DNA of 64,000 bases from Ciona intestinalis (taxonomy: Eukaryota; Chordata; Ascidiacea; Phlebobranchia; Cionidae), in assembly GCF_000224145.3 (NCBI RefSeq), contig NC_020166.2:6619632-6683631 (forward strand), written 5' to 3'. Positions 1 to 11,568 of the stretch are shown here, one piece after another. A program made the translations under genes and the position numbers. The notes under the pieces are model-generated. The model had not been told where the DNA came from. It saw only the letters and a program-made list of their open reading frames with translations, and did not search any database. Each line of letters starts with the position of its first letter. Position 1 is the first letter of the stretch.

Positions 1-99
1 TATAAATTATAATTATAAAGTTTTCCAAACCAGATAACATTGATTTTTGTCCTGGTTGGTATTCAGCATTGTTCATCAAAATCTATGTTGTCACTTCAG

Positions 100-1093
100 A
101 TCTTCCACCTCTTCATAACCGAACTTCAGCTCCAACTCCTCCTCCTCACTATATGATGGGAGGACTTCCTGGAGGAAGGAAGAGATTCGAAGCAATCCTA
201 GCAAAATCTCGCAGTTTGCCAAGTTCTGCCATGGCACCACTAAAAATGGCAGCTCGCGTCCGCCTAGCACCGCATACAACCCCTGCTCCACCAGTCAACT
301 CCACATTGATCGAGAATGAAGCTGAGAGACTGGAGATGCTTGGGCAAAAGAGCATCAGCGATCTTGCAGACAGAAGGTACTTTCGTGACCTATTTCTGGA
401 TAAAGACCATGGCTTCAAAAAAAGTGTTTCCATAACAAAGCAATAAAATCCATTGTAATCTTGTTTAAAGTGTATCCCATCTGCTGGAACTTTGTTCCTG
501 TAAATATTTATTTTGGAGGATTCTTATTGAAATCCACTATGCTAGAACCTAAGTAAAAAAATTGTTAGATTTTTTAAAAAGGAATGTATAAGAAACTTTA
601 ATTCTATATAAACATTTTTAGACACTTGGAGCGTCAAATGACACCTCACCCCAATGCTACGAGGCAGGGCAGAAGCAATCGAGGTCCCCTTACTTCACCC
701 ACAACGAATGGTGGAATTACTGGGGATTTCCTGGGTAGTGGGGATCCACATGAAGCAGAAAACGGGAAAAATGGTTTAAACCCGATTCGTGGTGCTTTAA
801 AAAATGGACACGAGAACAATATGATTCATAACCAGGGTTTAACAAGGGGGAATTATCCATCTCTGAGACCGGTGAAAAAACCGCACCCTTTCTGCTCCTC
901 ATTTAATGGTGCGATTCTCTCAGACAGTCACTTGCCCGCTAAAAACCCAAATGATGCAAAAGCGGGAGACTCGAGTGACCATAAAGTCAAAGATCATATC
1001 GAACAAAACGGAATTAATCAGCACAAGGAACTAACATTAGCAGTTATACCACGGCAAAATGGATTTTCCAATTTACACAGCACCAACAAGTAA
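100..1093 (+). CDS. 3' end of unidentified gene with two alternative terminal forms
   Basis: The gene enters from the left edge. An acceptor (cttcag) precedes an exon starting at 100, whose frame runs to a stop at 444-446, with AATAAA overlapping the stop region. Inside that exon a donor (AG|GTACTT) after 376 joins in phase to an acceptor before 622, giving a second ending that stops at 1091-1093 with AATAAA near 1113. The short form ends ...SVSITKQ; the long form adds about 156 residues rich in Asn, Gly, Pro and His. Both predict a hydrophilic, proline- and arginine-rich tail without membrane segments. I do not recognise the family. The open frames and matching phases make coding status likely; the alternative splice is inferred from sequence only. 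Confidence 0.6.
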
Positions 1094-2245
1094 CCACACA
1101 TATGTTTTGAAAATAAACCTCTTGCTGCTTACCGTGAGTTTTACTCAAAATTAACATTTCGATTATATTTAAAACATAGTAAATTATCTATTATTAAATT
1201 TTACCCTTTGGTTCAAAAGTGGCCTTCAACAAATTGTACATGGCAGTTAAAGCTGCTTTATTGCATTAAAAATTGCTTATATTTCATATATTGTTATGTA
1301 TTGACATTACTTTCACTTTATGTTCATTATCACCATTATAAACCATCAATGTAAGATAATGTGTTATTTTAAGCCATCCCTCTAAACATACGAACAATAT
1401 ACAGACAGTGATATGGACGCTCACGTAAGTAACTTGATAGTAAGGTGATAGGGAACAATACAAACAACAATTTGATGATTTAATACGATAGCTGGAATGC
1501 TTTGTAGTATTGTAATAATTATCGCTTATTAAAGACTTCATAAAATTTCTATTGTTCATCATAAAGATTGGTATTCATGAATAGAAACCTTAATTACAAT
1601 GAGAGTAGCAACACACCGACCTGAACCTCGTAACTGCGGATTTAATGCTAAGTACTGTAACACACCATACATTTCAACCAGTGGAAAATGACACTAACTA
1701 AAAATACACTATGTTAGTAAACTATATAAAGAAAATCTTAGTAGTGTCCTGTTTCGCTTCGCGTCCGTATTGTAACCAAAGGATACAAAGTTCTATGCTT
1801 ATGCTTTTACAAAGGTGGGTGATCGTGTACTTTGGCAAGACAATTAACATTCATTGATGTTTTATCCAAATTGTCAGCGGTACAAAAAAACCACAAAGTT
1901 AAGCAGGCAGGTGTATGAAATAAGCTACTTGTGTTATAACCTTATTGTTGCCCACAACAAGCGTATTTAAGTGTCATTCCTTCAATACATCAATTGTTTG
2001 AAAGTAACTTCTAAAATACCATTTACTTTGATGAGTTGTATTGAAAACAAAAAGGAACCTGATAAGTTCAACATTTATAGAACTCTGTAAAATCAAACAC
2101 ATGAAACAATACAGAATCAAAAGAGTTCAGAAACTAATTGTTTTCAACAGATCTTTACCCTAGTTCATTAAACTCAACTAAAACAACAAACAATAAAACA
2201 AACACATAGTCCTTGCAAGACAACCAATCAGTGCAAAGAATTCTG
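1094..2245. other. Intergenic stretch between convergent genes
   Basis: About 1.15 kb separates the plus-strand 3' end from the microcephalin stop. It is AT-rich. I see no exon with a plausible acceptor and donor and no protein resemblance in the short open frames, so it probably holds the two 3' untranslated regions. Confidence 0.5.
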
Positions 2246-5200
2246 TCATGTGATGAGGTAGGATTGAGTTGGTTTAAGGCAGTTTTCAGAAATTGAATCT
2301 GTGAAAATAAAATGTTCTGTTTTTTATTTACAGACTAAACAAAATGACTGGAATAAATTTTATTTTAAAAATAAGAATTTCTGTCCAAAACAGTAAGAGT
2401 AAGCAATTTAGTCTAAAAGTGACTCAGTGATTAGCACTTGTATCGTAAGTAAACTATGGATACTGATTGGTGGTTTGCTACCGATAGGCATATGTGTCTA
2501 TAAGCAAGACACATTGCAGAAACAACTCTAACACAGTGGTCACTTATACATTGTTGCACCGTGAGTGTTGGAGCAACAAGCTAACCCTGGCCTAATTCCT
2601 TCCATGGCGTGCCTCATTGCAGACCTCACCCACTAAAACAGAAAGTAATTTCTCCATAAATACGACCAGAAATCCTTACCAAGCACCCAGCTTTCTGAAA
2701 CAGCGGGCAGAGCGGGTGATAGTGGAGACTTCCCGACACGCACTGATGCACGCCGTGGACTGTTGATCACATGACCCCCACACAATGTTACGAGTTCCCG
2801 AAGCTCATCCTATAAAACAGGATTCGTAAAACATCGGTGACAACTTGTTCCTTCAAAGACTTACTGGTGGAGGGGTGGTGGTAGGAGCAACATATACAAG
2901 ACCTTTTAACTCTTTAAATACGGACAATGTCCAAGAAGCTGCAGTTTTTATGCTTTTATTGCGTAATAATCTAGCTTGTCGACACACAGGGAAATAGTTG
3001 ATAGCTTCATAGTTTTCTTCATCAAGCCAAGCTCCTGCTTCTAATGAATCAACAACCTGAGAAGATGTTTATAAAAGTGTTGCCATAGATTGAACAAAAG
3101 GCATAAAAATGTAATAGATTTAAGAAATGGTCATCACTGTTTCTACGCACCCATTCCTTAGTTAGCAGCCACAAACCACGAGAAATTGCTCGTAGAACGT
3201 TCATTGTTCGTCGGGCTGCACCGCACACAACATGACTAGCCCGTTCGTCTTTTACGCTTGAGTGAACAGAGAATTGGCCAAGTTTCTTGATGTTATTCTG
3301 CATGCTCTGCCTCTCACTTAAAAAAAACAGAAAAAAATAGTCTCTCCAGAAGACACGAAAGTAATAGCAACACTAATCAACACATCATATATAAAATGTT
3401 CAATTTTTCTTTCATAAGGTATTCTACCAATGTAGGTAATTGTAAAGCGACTATACTCAGTATGTAGACTTGTAAGGACAAGAACCATTCTTCTTTTCTT
3501 TGGTTTTCGTACAATTGACTTCTGGGTTGGATCACGAATGATTTGAACAAATTCATCCGTGCTTCTACGGGACTTGGTCAATTCTAAAAGGTCTGGATCA
3601 AAACTTTGGTTGTAATTCAAAACTGTTATATAAGTATTCATAATATAGCCATTAGGCCTAGGGATTGGCCCATAAGCAGGTCTAGAAATGTTTTTACAGA
3701 GTTGTTTACAAGAAAATGCATCTAGTGTTGCAAAGTGTTGTACTGTTAGGTATGCAAATCAACACCATAAATTTAATTCGACACTTTCATTCGCCAACAG
3801 CTAACTTAGCCCTTCATTGAAAAATTGATTGAAAATAATGGACAGTAGTTAACAAAGTTAAAAAGTATTATTAGTTATAAGCATTTTAATAACTTTATTA
3901 CTAAAATGTGAGAATCTAAAGAACGTGTCCGTTGTTATAACATGCCATGAGCTGAATATGTAAAAAAAAACTGAACCAAAACCTGAAATAAATTTTTCTT
4001 TCTTTTTTCCACGCCGGGTATTTGAGCTGTTAATGGTGGTGGTTGGAACGATTCTAATCATTGCTTCATTGGATGAAGATGATGAAGCTGTAATGTAAAT
4101 ATAATTAGAGAATTATAATATAAGAGAATCCGAACTTGATTACAAATCTAATTTATAATCAATTGATAATGATGCATGCCTATTATCCATTTATATAGGT
4201 GAAAATTAACGTCATACAACTCTAACAATTTTTTTAAATCTAACTCTGATCTGGTGCTCGTAGAGTTACACGATTCTTGTGTAATAAAATGCAGTCAGTA
4301 TCAGGTACTCCGAAACACATTGGGACAAAATTAAGTTGTACTTGATTTTTGTCTGTATCTGTATATTTCGTGGCATTGAATCCAGCCTCATGCAAGTTAG
4401 AATAAACTCTGCCACAACCTTTTAAAATAAGAGTCAGGTAGAAGTTAATGTATATATAAAATCCAAACTCACTAGATTCCCTTCTTCGTTTTTGTAATCG
4501 CTGATGAAGTTTAGGTTCATTTTCAACTTCCATGTCCGTTACATCATCTATAAATATGATAAAAATGTTCACCTTATATGACTTTATATGTTTAGTAATT
4601 GCATTTTAAGTAAAAAAAAAGATTTTGAACACATTTTAAAATCTTTATTAAAGAAATCACCAGATTCTATTGTAGCTGGTGGCTCACTTCTCCTCTCCAT
4701 TCCACTGTTTTCCTTTTGTTTGTTTATTTCAACCTCATAAGAGCTACTCAAGGAGTTTCTACGTTTCGAACGAGAATCTGAAGTTGTTTCATCACTAGAT
4801 AGGGATGAAGAGGCACTTTGTGTCGGAGTGGAGAAGAAGCGACCTCGTGTGGCGGGAAGCATCATACTGGGTTGGCCAAGTGGTGGCAGCAGAGAGGTAT
4901 CAGCAGAATTTGATGATGTGCTTTGTGCTGAAGAAGTTACATTACAATTAACATAATTGGTGTTGTGGCTATGCTTAAAAAAGTGTTTAGGCTTTCAATA
5001 GCCACGTGGGTCTGTCAAATCTGGTAACCGATGTATTTAATTTAAAATGAGGGTTGCGAATCATATGGTTCTACATACTTGGATCCAGAAGTTAATGATT
5101 AATTCCTAGTTTGATGCGATATTTTGACCCTTTATTAACATAGTGGGTACAAAATGCACAAAAGAGTTTAAGCGTGTTGATATAGATTTATTTAGCTTTT

Positions 5201-8200
5201 AACCTACTATTTATCCTTGTAAAAATTTTTTATAAAATACTTAACAGTTTTTAAAACAACAAAATAAAAAGTCCAATAAACAACGGTATGAGAGAGACAT
5301 TAGGATAAGAAACAATTGCTAACCAACCCCAGTTAAACATACCATCAATTTCTTTCACAGTAGCACAACTTTTAATTCTGGTCGCTCGGAAAGTTTTTGA
5401 TATTGCAACCGATGCACTCACACTCGATCTGCGACTTGATCTGCGACGAACCGTTGGCTTCGACTTCTGGGAAAAACAACAGGTTTTATACAGTGGCTGT
5501 TGTTTTGAATTATTCTTCTTATATTTGAATTATCCTGCTGGCTTTGGTAACATGTCATCCAAAATGGACGTCATTTTTATGCAAAGTTGATTTTTTATGT
5601 CAGTAAGGTAAGGTTCTATGGCAAGCCACATTATTGGGATTTGGAATTAAGGTTAGAGGTGGCCCATTACTCCAATGTAGAAAATAAGAAAGTATTTACC
5701 TTTATTGTTTGTGGACTAACAAGTAATGAAGTTGGTTGGATGACTTCCTCCTCACAAAGTATTCGACGATGTTTCTTGCGAGGTTCTGTATGCAGGATAA
5801 CATTGACATCCTTTTAAATACTATGTGTATATTGATAGACCACAAATATCTGGGTATTACAAACAATGTAAAGCAAATATAGCGTAACTAAACAATTGAT
5901 TTTTCTTTTTAAAAAAGCTATTTTAAAATTTTATAAAAAGTAATAGATATATATATTTATTGTGCAGTTTGACAGTTCTTTTTTTAGTTAATAACTAGCA
6001 CATAAGTTAAAACAGCTTTATATTATAACTATTAGGCTTAGTTTTAAAAAAATTTAAACCAAGTTATATCAAACATAGGTGCATATAGTTGTAGTTTGAC
6101 CATTACTGGTCTGTTACTCTATACATCATTTATGCATTTTTACTAATAACAGCTAACTTACAAACAAACTATGTTTAATTAATTTTTGGTATAAACTCAC
6201 TGGAATGTATACTGGTCCTTGAAATATTTGTTTCTTGCGAACTGAAAATCACATTTCGTGATTCAGGTTCCATTGGAAGCAGTAAGTGTTGTGGGGGTTC
6301 CGCATCAAGAAACTGATCCGTGTTTGAATCTTCTACCATCAAACGTATTGAACTTGTATGACTTGATTGGTTGGAGTTGGAATTGAGAGAGTTGTTTGTG
6401 GTTGTGCTGCTTACTTGGAGATTTAATGTTGGTGTGTTCGTACTGGAAACGTCATGTGATGTATTTCTAATAAAGAAGAGATAATTGTTTCAGATTGTAA
6501 TGTGTTTTTTTTTTAATTCAAGATTAAACAAAATGTTCAAATAATTTTTTTTAAGTTGATTATATTTGCATTGAATGTTTGGTTAAAATGTTTCTTGGTC
6601 ATTAGTTAACAACAGTTGGTAATATTGTCAGTTGCACTGTTAAAGTGGTTTGTGATAATAAACCTAAATAAACCATTTTTTTCATCGGGAGCATTGAATA
6701 AAGTAACAAGCAAGCATTTTTGAGTTACAGTAACCCAACAATTAGGTTTTGGGACTATTTATTACAAAACAGAGCCAAATCAGTGCATTGCATTATAAGA
6801 AGAAACATGCCACAAACTGACTAATATAAGGTAGAATAATAATACCTATACAAGTTACCTGAATGAACTTGATTTTTCCTTTTCCAACGCTACATTATCT
6901 GTATTTGTAGATTTGTTTTCATTGATATCTGTAAATTGAAAGTTTAAAGTGCCTTTTATGAAAACAAATTTCGATTATTTGAGATTTGGATCATGACTTT
7001 GTTTCGCTAGATGGCAGAAAAAGTGGCACCTGGATGATTGTACTGGTCCCTTTAATTAGTGCATGTCTGCTATGTCCGCTAGCGACATATAAAGCTGTTT
7101 TAACGGACATAGCAGACATGCACTAATTAAAGGGGCCAGTACAATCATCATGTTTATATCAGAAAATCGATTTTAAGTACTTTATTATGCCTTGTATGAA
7201 CAGAACATTTGTATCACTTACCAAACATGGGGCAGATCCCTGATATCTTGTCAATACATGTCAGTTCCATGTCGCTGGATTTTTGTGATGAAACGATTGT
7301 GTTTGCAGCAATATCACTACAGTCTGTCGGCAAGAATAAATTGAATTTTAAACTTTCTTAATCTAAACTAACTGACAATTTTGGGAATTTAAGGTCCAAT
7401 ATATAAAACTAGGCATAAACCCCATGACCCATATATATCATAATTCTTTCTAAAAAGTGTGACCATGCATCAACCTTCTAGTACCAGGTTGCTATTAAGA
7501 GAACAAACGAAAAACAATTAAACAAATAGCCACCAAACCTTTTAAAATGCAGGAAAGGCAGGGATAGTACTGGTTAGTTCTACATTTATATGTACATGTT
7601 TGGGTCCAATGTTTACTAATTAATGCAGTGTATAAAATTTCAGAGCTAGCCTGCCTAACCTGCCACCCCAGGTTTGGCGCCTATGTTCAAACCTGTACTG
7701 TCTGAGATATGAAGACGGAAATTTGGTGACGTTGTGTTGTTTGTATGCGACACTGAGCTTGTATCTGAGTATAAAGATCTTCGTGATGTGTGGAGCGCTG
7801 GGGTGTCTAAACAAAAACAATATAATATTTATATCAGTGATTTATTGATTGAAATATAACTATTTGTATCTTAAACTGTGGAAAAGTCTGATATGAGCTG
7901 TGGGATTTACAGATACTGTAATAAAATGAATATTAAAATGGTTGTTGTAAAGTTACTTTTATAACTTTAGAACTCATTTTGTTTAATCTTTTTGGTAAAA
8001 ATCTGAAGGCTAGTAGTTCAGAACAAAATATACCATATACATTTGTGAAAATATACTTCTTCAAGTTCAACTATATATTGTATGTCAAAAACAGGTTTTA
8101 ATTGTATTTTTTTTCCTTTTTTATCGAAAGTTGCTAAGCATATTATTCTAGTTCAAAAATTTGTATATATACAGTACTTATTTCCAACTTTATCTTACCA

Positions 8201-10216
8201 TCTTCACCATCTTCATCATCGAAGTTAAGTTTTGTGATGGAAGGAGGAGGAGAGGAGATGGAGGAGCAAGGAGAGGAGGGAGGGGAGAAGATCGGTTTGC
8301 CTTCTTTCATTCGCTGTAATTTTCGCTGAATACTCTCGTTTGGTGTCTCCGCAACTAAACATGGGTGAATGAATCTGTATGGCTGCAATATAAAGAATGT
8401 TTTTATTAAAAAAATGTAGAGCTGTATTTTAAAACCAAACAGACTTTCACAACTCATGGATCTATTATCAAGTGTATTCAACATAAAAAAAACATAAAAA
8501 AGAGAATTTATTAACAAATGGGTAATTTAAGAATGACCTCTGGTGGGTGGAAGGGCGTGTCACATGCAAGGGTATCTTTCTTCTTCTTAAATTTTCCTAA
8601 AAACAACAAAATTACTAATAAAAGAAAAGTTTACACATTACAGCTAAATTCTGTGTACAGCCAATTTATAGCTGACAATCTGGACAATGTATTATTCATC
8701 ACTGCTCACTGGATTAAAGTAAAGGACACACTCACAGTTACAGCAATAACCTTTTAACTAAATGCATTTCTGATGCAAACATATGATTACCATTACTATT
8801 AGTAAGCGAAGCTAATGGAGATAAGAAGTTTACAAATCTTGCTTCTTTTTCTTCCTTTCTTAATATCCTCTTCCTTCTCTCCTCACTCCTTATCCTTTCT
8901 TCCTCTGGAGAAAGAGGTTGCAGCTCTTTAAACCTCTGAGGAAAAGATGAAGGGGATGATAACTTCACATTCATATAAACAAAATGTTTAATTTTACTTT
9001 TAAAGGTTTATTAACAGTTTACCAATTATCCAATCTCCTATAGAAAGCAGTTATACTTCTGAAACATATTTAGGTTGTATATTACTGTTTGTTGCCGCGT
9101 TTAATAGGCAAACTACATTCATTTTACACGTAGCTAAAAGAAAGGTAGTGCAAAGTTTGTGTTGCAAATTTCCGCCAAAAAAATACTAATGCGCACGTAT
9201 ATAATAACGTATATGATGTCATAGTCCATGCACAGGTGCCGCATACCCTAGATATTTAGGGAATCGGCGCGCCTGGTGTACCATGCATGTCCTAGACACA
9301 AACATGTTAATTTAATGTGACAATTTAAGGAAAAGCAATAACTAAAATACTTATACATTGTATTTGTAACAACATTTACCTTGGGTGGTTTATAATTTGA
9401 TTCGTCAAAAATAAATTCATTTTCATTAGCACGCATCTGTGTGACACGACATCTGTTAATAAGAACAATTGAATATGAAGCTGGTGTTTGGAGCAAACAG
9501 ACATAACTTACCTTTCAACCCACAAACATGATACCACTTGTATTCCACGCCTCTTTGCTTTCTGCAAATACAACTTGTGGCCATCTTTAAACACCACGTG
9601 AGTTATGGCTTCATTTTTGGTAAAACGACGCGCAATCTGAACAAAAATACAAAACTGTACATTATTCATATTATAAAAAAAACATGAGAATCGTGATAAA
9701 TTATGGGAATCTAGCCTTGATATGTTGCTCATAGATTTCGATGGTTCTTGTGTTATAAAAAAAAAACAGTCAAGAATATGTGCATTGAAATACGTTACAT
9801 ACAAAATCAAATTCAACATACTAATTAATGTAATAGATATATATTTCATCTAAAAAGCTTCAAATAATTAAAAACATGGGAGTTTAATTTTGGTAATCAT
9901 ATAGCAGTTAATACAGCTATTACAGTATTTTATGCTGTGCTCTGATAATCATATAGTTTAGACAAACAATAAGCAAACAGGGTCAAGTAAAATGCATAAG
10001 AATACTGGATAATGACTTCACTAACTGTCACTGAACAAGATTTAAACGAACCGTGGCTCCCATTCTTTTAAGGATTCTTCCGAAAACTGAAGAACGATTA
10101 TCATTTCCCTGCCGAGACCAAACATCAACAAAACAAACACAATCCTTTAAAATATCCGATTCCGGTATCTTTTGTATGAACGGAGAATCTAACTTTGCTT
10201 GGTTAAAAGGGCTCAT
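2246..10216 (-). CDS. MCPH1: Microcephalin, BRCT-domain DNA-damage and chromosome-condensation protein
   Basis: Nineteen exons close in phase to 886 residues (human about 835): 10052-10216, 9512-9636, 9380-9452, 8791-8961, 8199-8382, 7660-7806, 7222-7323, 6859-6928, 6201-6466, 5700-5785, 5343-5466, 4661-4927, 4473-4547, 3983-4087, 3457-3622, 3151-3310, 2865-3056, 2680-2809, 2246-2298. Residues ~20-100 form the N-terminal BRCT (THVVFKDG, then VVSCLWVERC). Residues ~700-795 and ~805-886 form the C-terminal BRCT pair (SHVVCG..RRTMNVLRAISRG; ELVTLCGG; SWVLDSI). The middle is a Ser/Thr-rich, basic linker (SRRSLYS, SKRRNSLSSS) with little recognisable conservation. In other animals the C-terminal pair binds phosphorylated H2AX and the N-terminal part restrains premature condensin II action. 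The family call is firm; linker exons rest on splice and phase logic. The start is the ATG at 10216, with possible 5' splicing upstream. Confidence 0.92.
2579..2636 (-). repeat. Copy of a short dispersed repeat, reverse orientation
   Basis: On the minus strand this reads GGGTGAGGTC then GGCACGCCATGG then ATTAGGCCAGG, the same order of blocks as the repeats at 20650 and 39811. It lies in the last MCPH1 intron. Just to its left (about 2500-2530) is a GTGTCT...GCAAGACAC block also seen near 41450, so it may be part of a larger SINE-like unit. Confidence 0.55.
7033..7149. mobile_element. Fold-back miniature inverted-repeat element in an MCPH1 intron
   Basis: Two arms of about 48 bp, nearly perfect inverted repeats of each other (left GATGATTGTACTGG..., right ...CCAGTACAATCATC), are separated by about 20 bp. 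The arms contain the block GTGCATGTCTGCTATGTCC, which recurs near 44300-44385. No coding capacity. It lies wholly inside the intron between exons 7222-7323 and 6859-6928. Confidence 0.75.
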
Positions 10217-10629
10217 CTCAGCACCACTGGATGGGGTAGTTGGGACCGAGCTGCAGGTAAATTATTAATCAGAAAATGTTGAAACAACTGATCAACATAC
10301 AATAAATAATAAAAGGAACACGTAAGTGTAGAAGGACTAAAGAATAAAGGATGGTATATATATATATATTTAAAAAATGTATATATTATATATATATAAT
10401 TATTTTTTTGTTTTATATATCTTTGAGACGCAAGGAATCTGGGTTCGAAAGTCATTACAATGCACACCTACACCAAATGTTTTATAGCAGTGGATACGCA
10501 TTTAAACACGATAGCAACTTTATGGTTCTGTTGCTAAATAGTACATAAATAAAAAGTAAAACGCGTTTCTAAACTCTGACACGAAAAACAAAGCTTTTTC
10601 ATTACTTTAAGGAGTCTTAAAAAGTAATA

Positions 10630-10824
10630 TTACTTCGCTTTTGGTGAAAGAAATGATGCATTGCTGATTTGGAAATTTCTAATATGTAAAGGTGATTTCG
10701 GATCATCCGTTTGCGCAGTAAATGCGAGTCCAGATTGACGATCAAAGTTCGCTCTGTCCACTATTTTCTTGAATAATTGCTTTTCCATGATTCGGTGCGA
10801 CCAGTCTGTCCTAACTACATACGC
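10630..10824 (-). CDS. Likely terminal exon of an unidentified small gene
   Basis: On the minus strand an acceptor (AACTGTCAG) opens a 65-codon frame, including TDWSHRIMEKQLFKK and TAQTDDPKSPLHIRNF, ending in TAA. The composition looks protein-coding (mixed charged and hydrophobic residues) rather than like the AT-rich surroundings. An internal ATG would give a free-standing 52-residue protein. It sits 413 bp upstream of the MCPH1 start on the same strand. Upstream exons could not be fixed; an open stretch near 11040-11143 is a candidate but its splice phase does not close. I do not recognise the family. Confidence 0.42.
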   Translation of the reverse strand, partial: AYVVRTDWSHRIMEKQLFKKIVDRANFDRQSGLAFTAQTDDPKSPLHIRNFQISNASFLSPKAK

Positions 10825-10961
10825 CTGACAGTTGATTCAAAACATTTAAGAAACCTGGTTTCTGACTTTTTACAAAAAAACATTTATTTTTTTAATTTGC
10901 TACTTTTTGGCAACACCATAGACAACATATAAAACACTCTATCAATAGATATCATCCAAAA

Positions 10962-11034
10962 GAATTTTTTTCATAAAAAAAAGAATTTTTTCATAAAAAA
11001 TAATTTTTTTCATAAAAAATGATTTTTTTATTTC
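10962..11034. repeat. Tandem repeat of an ~18-20 bp AT-rich unit
   Basis: About four imperfect copies of a unit resembling GAATTTTTTTCATAAAAAA follow one another. No coding meaning; it creates a spurious Phe/Lys-rich frame on the minus strand. Confidence 0.75.
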
Positions 11035-11340
11035 TGTGATATCATAATAAGTATGATTTCGTTCTATCATATCAAGATCCCGACCCTGGTGCATGGAAAC
11101 CCGAATTTGATTTGTACAGGGGTTTCTGTACACTAGTGACGATCTGCAACATAGTCCGTATATAAATGTTTATATTTCAACCACAAAAGTGGCTTCCACC
11201 AAGACAAAGAGAATAAAACTAATACATGGAGCTATACAGAGAAGACGGAAATTTTTTTCCGCTAGAAGGCGATGACAAATTCGTTTCTCTATTTTATGGG
11301 GAGCAGTTAGTTTCACGGTTTATACACATAAGATATAAAC

Positions 11341-11445
11341 CCCCAACCCCCAACCCCCAACCCCCAACCCCTAACCCCAACCCCTAACTCCTAACTCCTA
11401 ACTCCTAACTCCTAACTCCTAACCCCTAACCCCTAACCCCAAACT
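11341..11445 (+). repeat. Telomere-like interstitial array
   Basis: A run of degenerate CCCCCAA, CCCCTAA and CTCCTAA units (7-8 bp), grading from CCCCAAC through CTCCTAA to CCCCTAA. It resembles variants of the animal telomere repeat CCCTAA but lies inside the TIR element. Related G-rich versions occur near 35545-35585 and 44462-44540. Confidence 0.85.
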
Positions 11446-11488
11446 CGTCAAACAAAAAAAACTTGAAAAAAAAATTTAAAAAAGTATT

Positions 11489-11568
11489 CCACTGTGCGGG
11501 ACTCGAACCCGGTAAAAATGAAACAAACAGAGTTTACGACCGCACGTAAACCGCTACACCACAGACTC
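11489..11568 (-). other. tRNA-like / pol III promoter-like segment inside the TIR element
   Basis: Read on the minus strand it contains TGGTGTAGCGG, matching the A-box pattern, and GGTTCGAGTCC, a canonical B-box/T-loop flanked by CGGG and CCCG. CTGTG near the 5' end can pair with CACAG near the 3' end as part of an acceptor stem. The anticodon arm is not regular (a perfect 7-bp stem GTTTACG/CGTAAAC has a 6-nt loop), so a functional tRNA is doubtful. More likely a tRNA-derived relic or SINE head. Confidence 0.5.

Noticed and set aside
1284-1562. Minus-strand 92-codon frame
   Set aside because: AT-rich, no recognised protein features and no gene context.
10053-10268. Plus-strand open frame
   Set aside because: Antisense shadow of the first MCPH1 coding exon, which is clearly coding on the minus strand.
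11489-11568. Functional tRNA gene
   Set aside because: A- and B-box-like blocks are present, but the anticodon arm is irregular and the unit is embedded in a transposon; kept only as tRNA-like.
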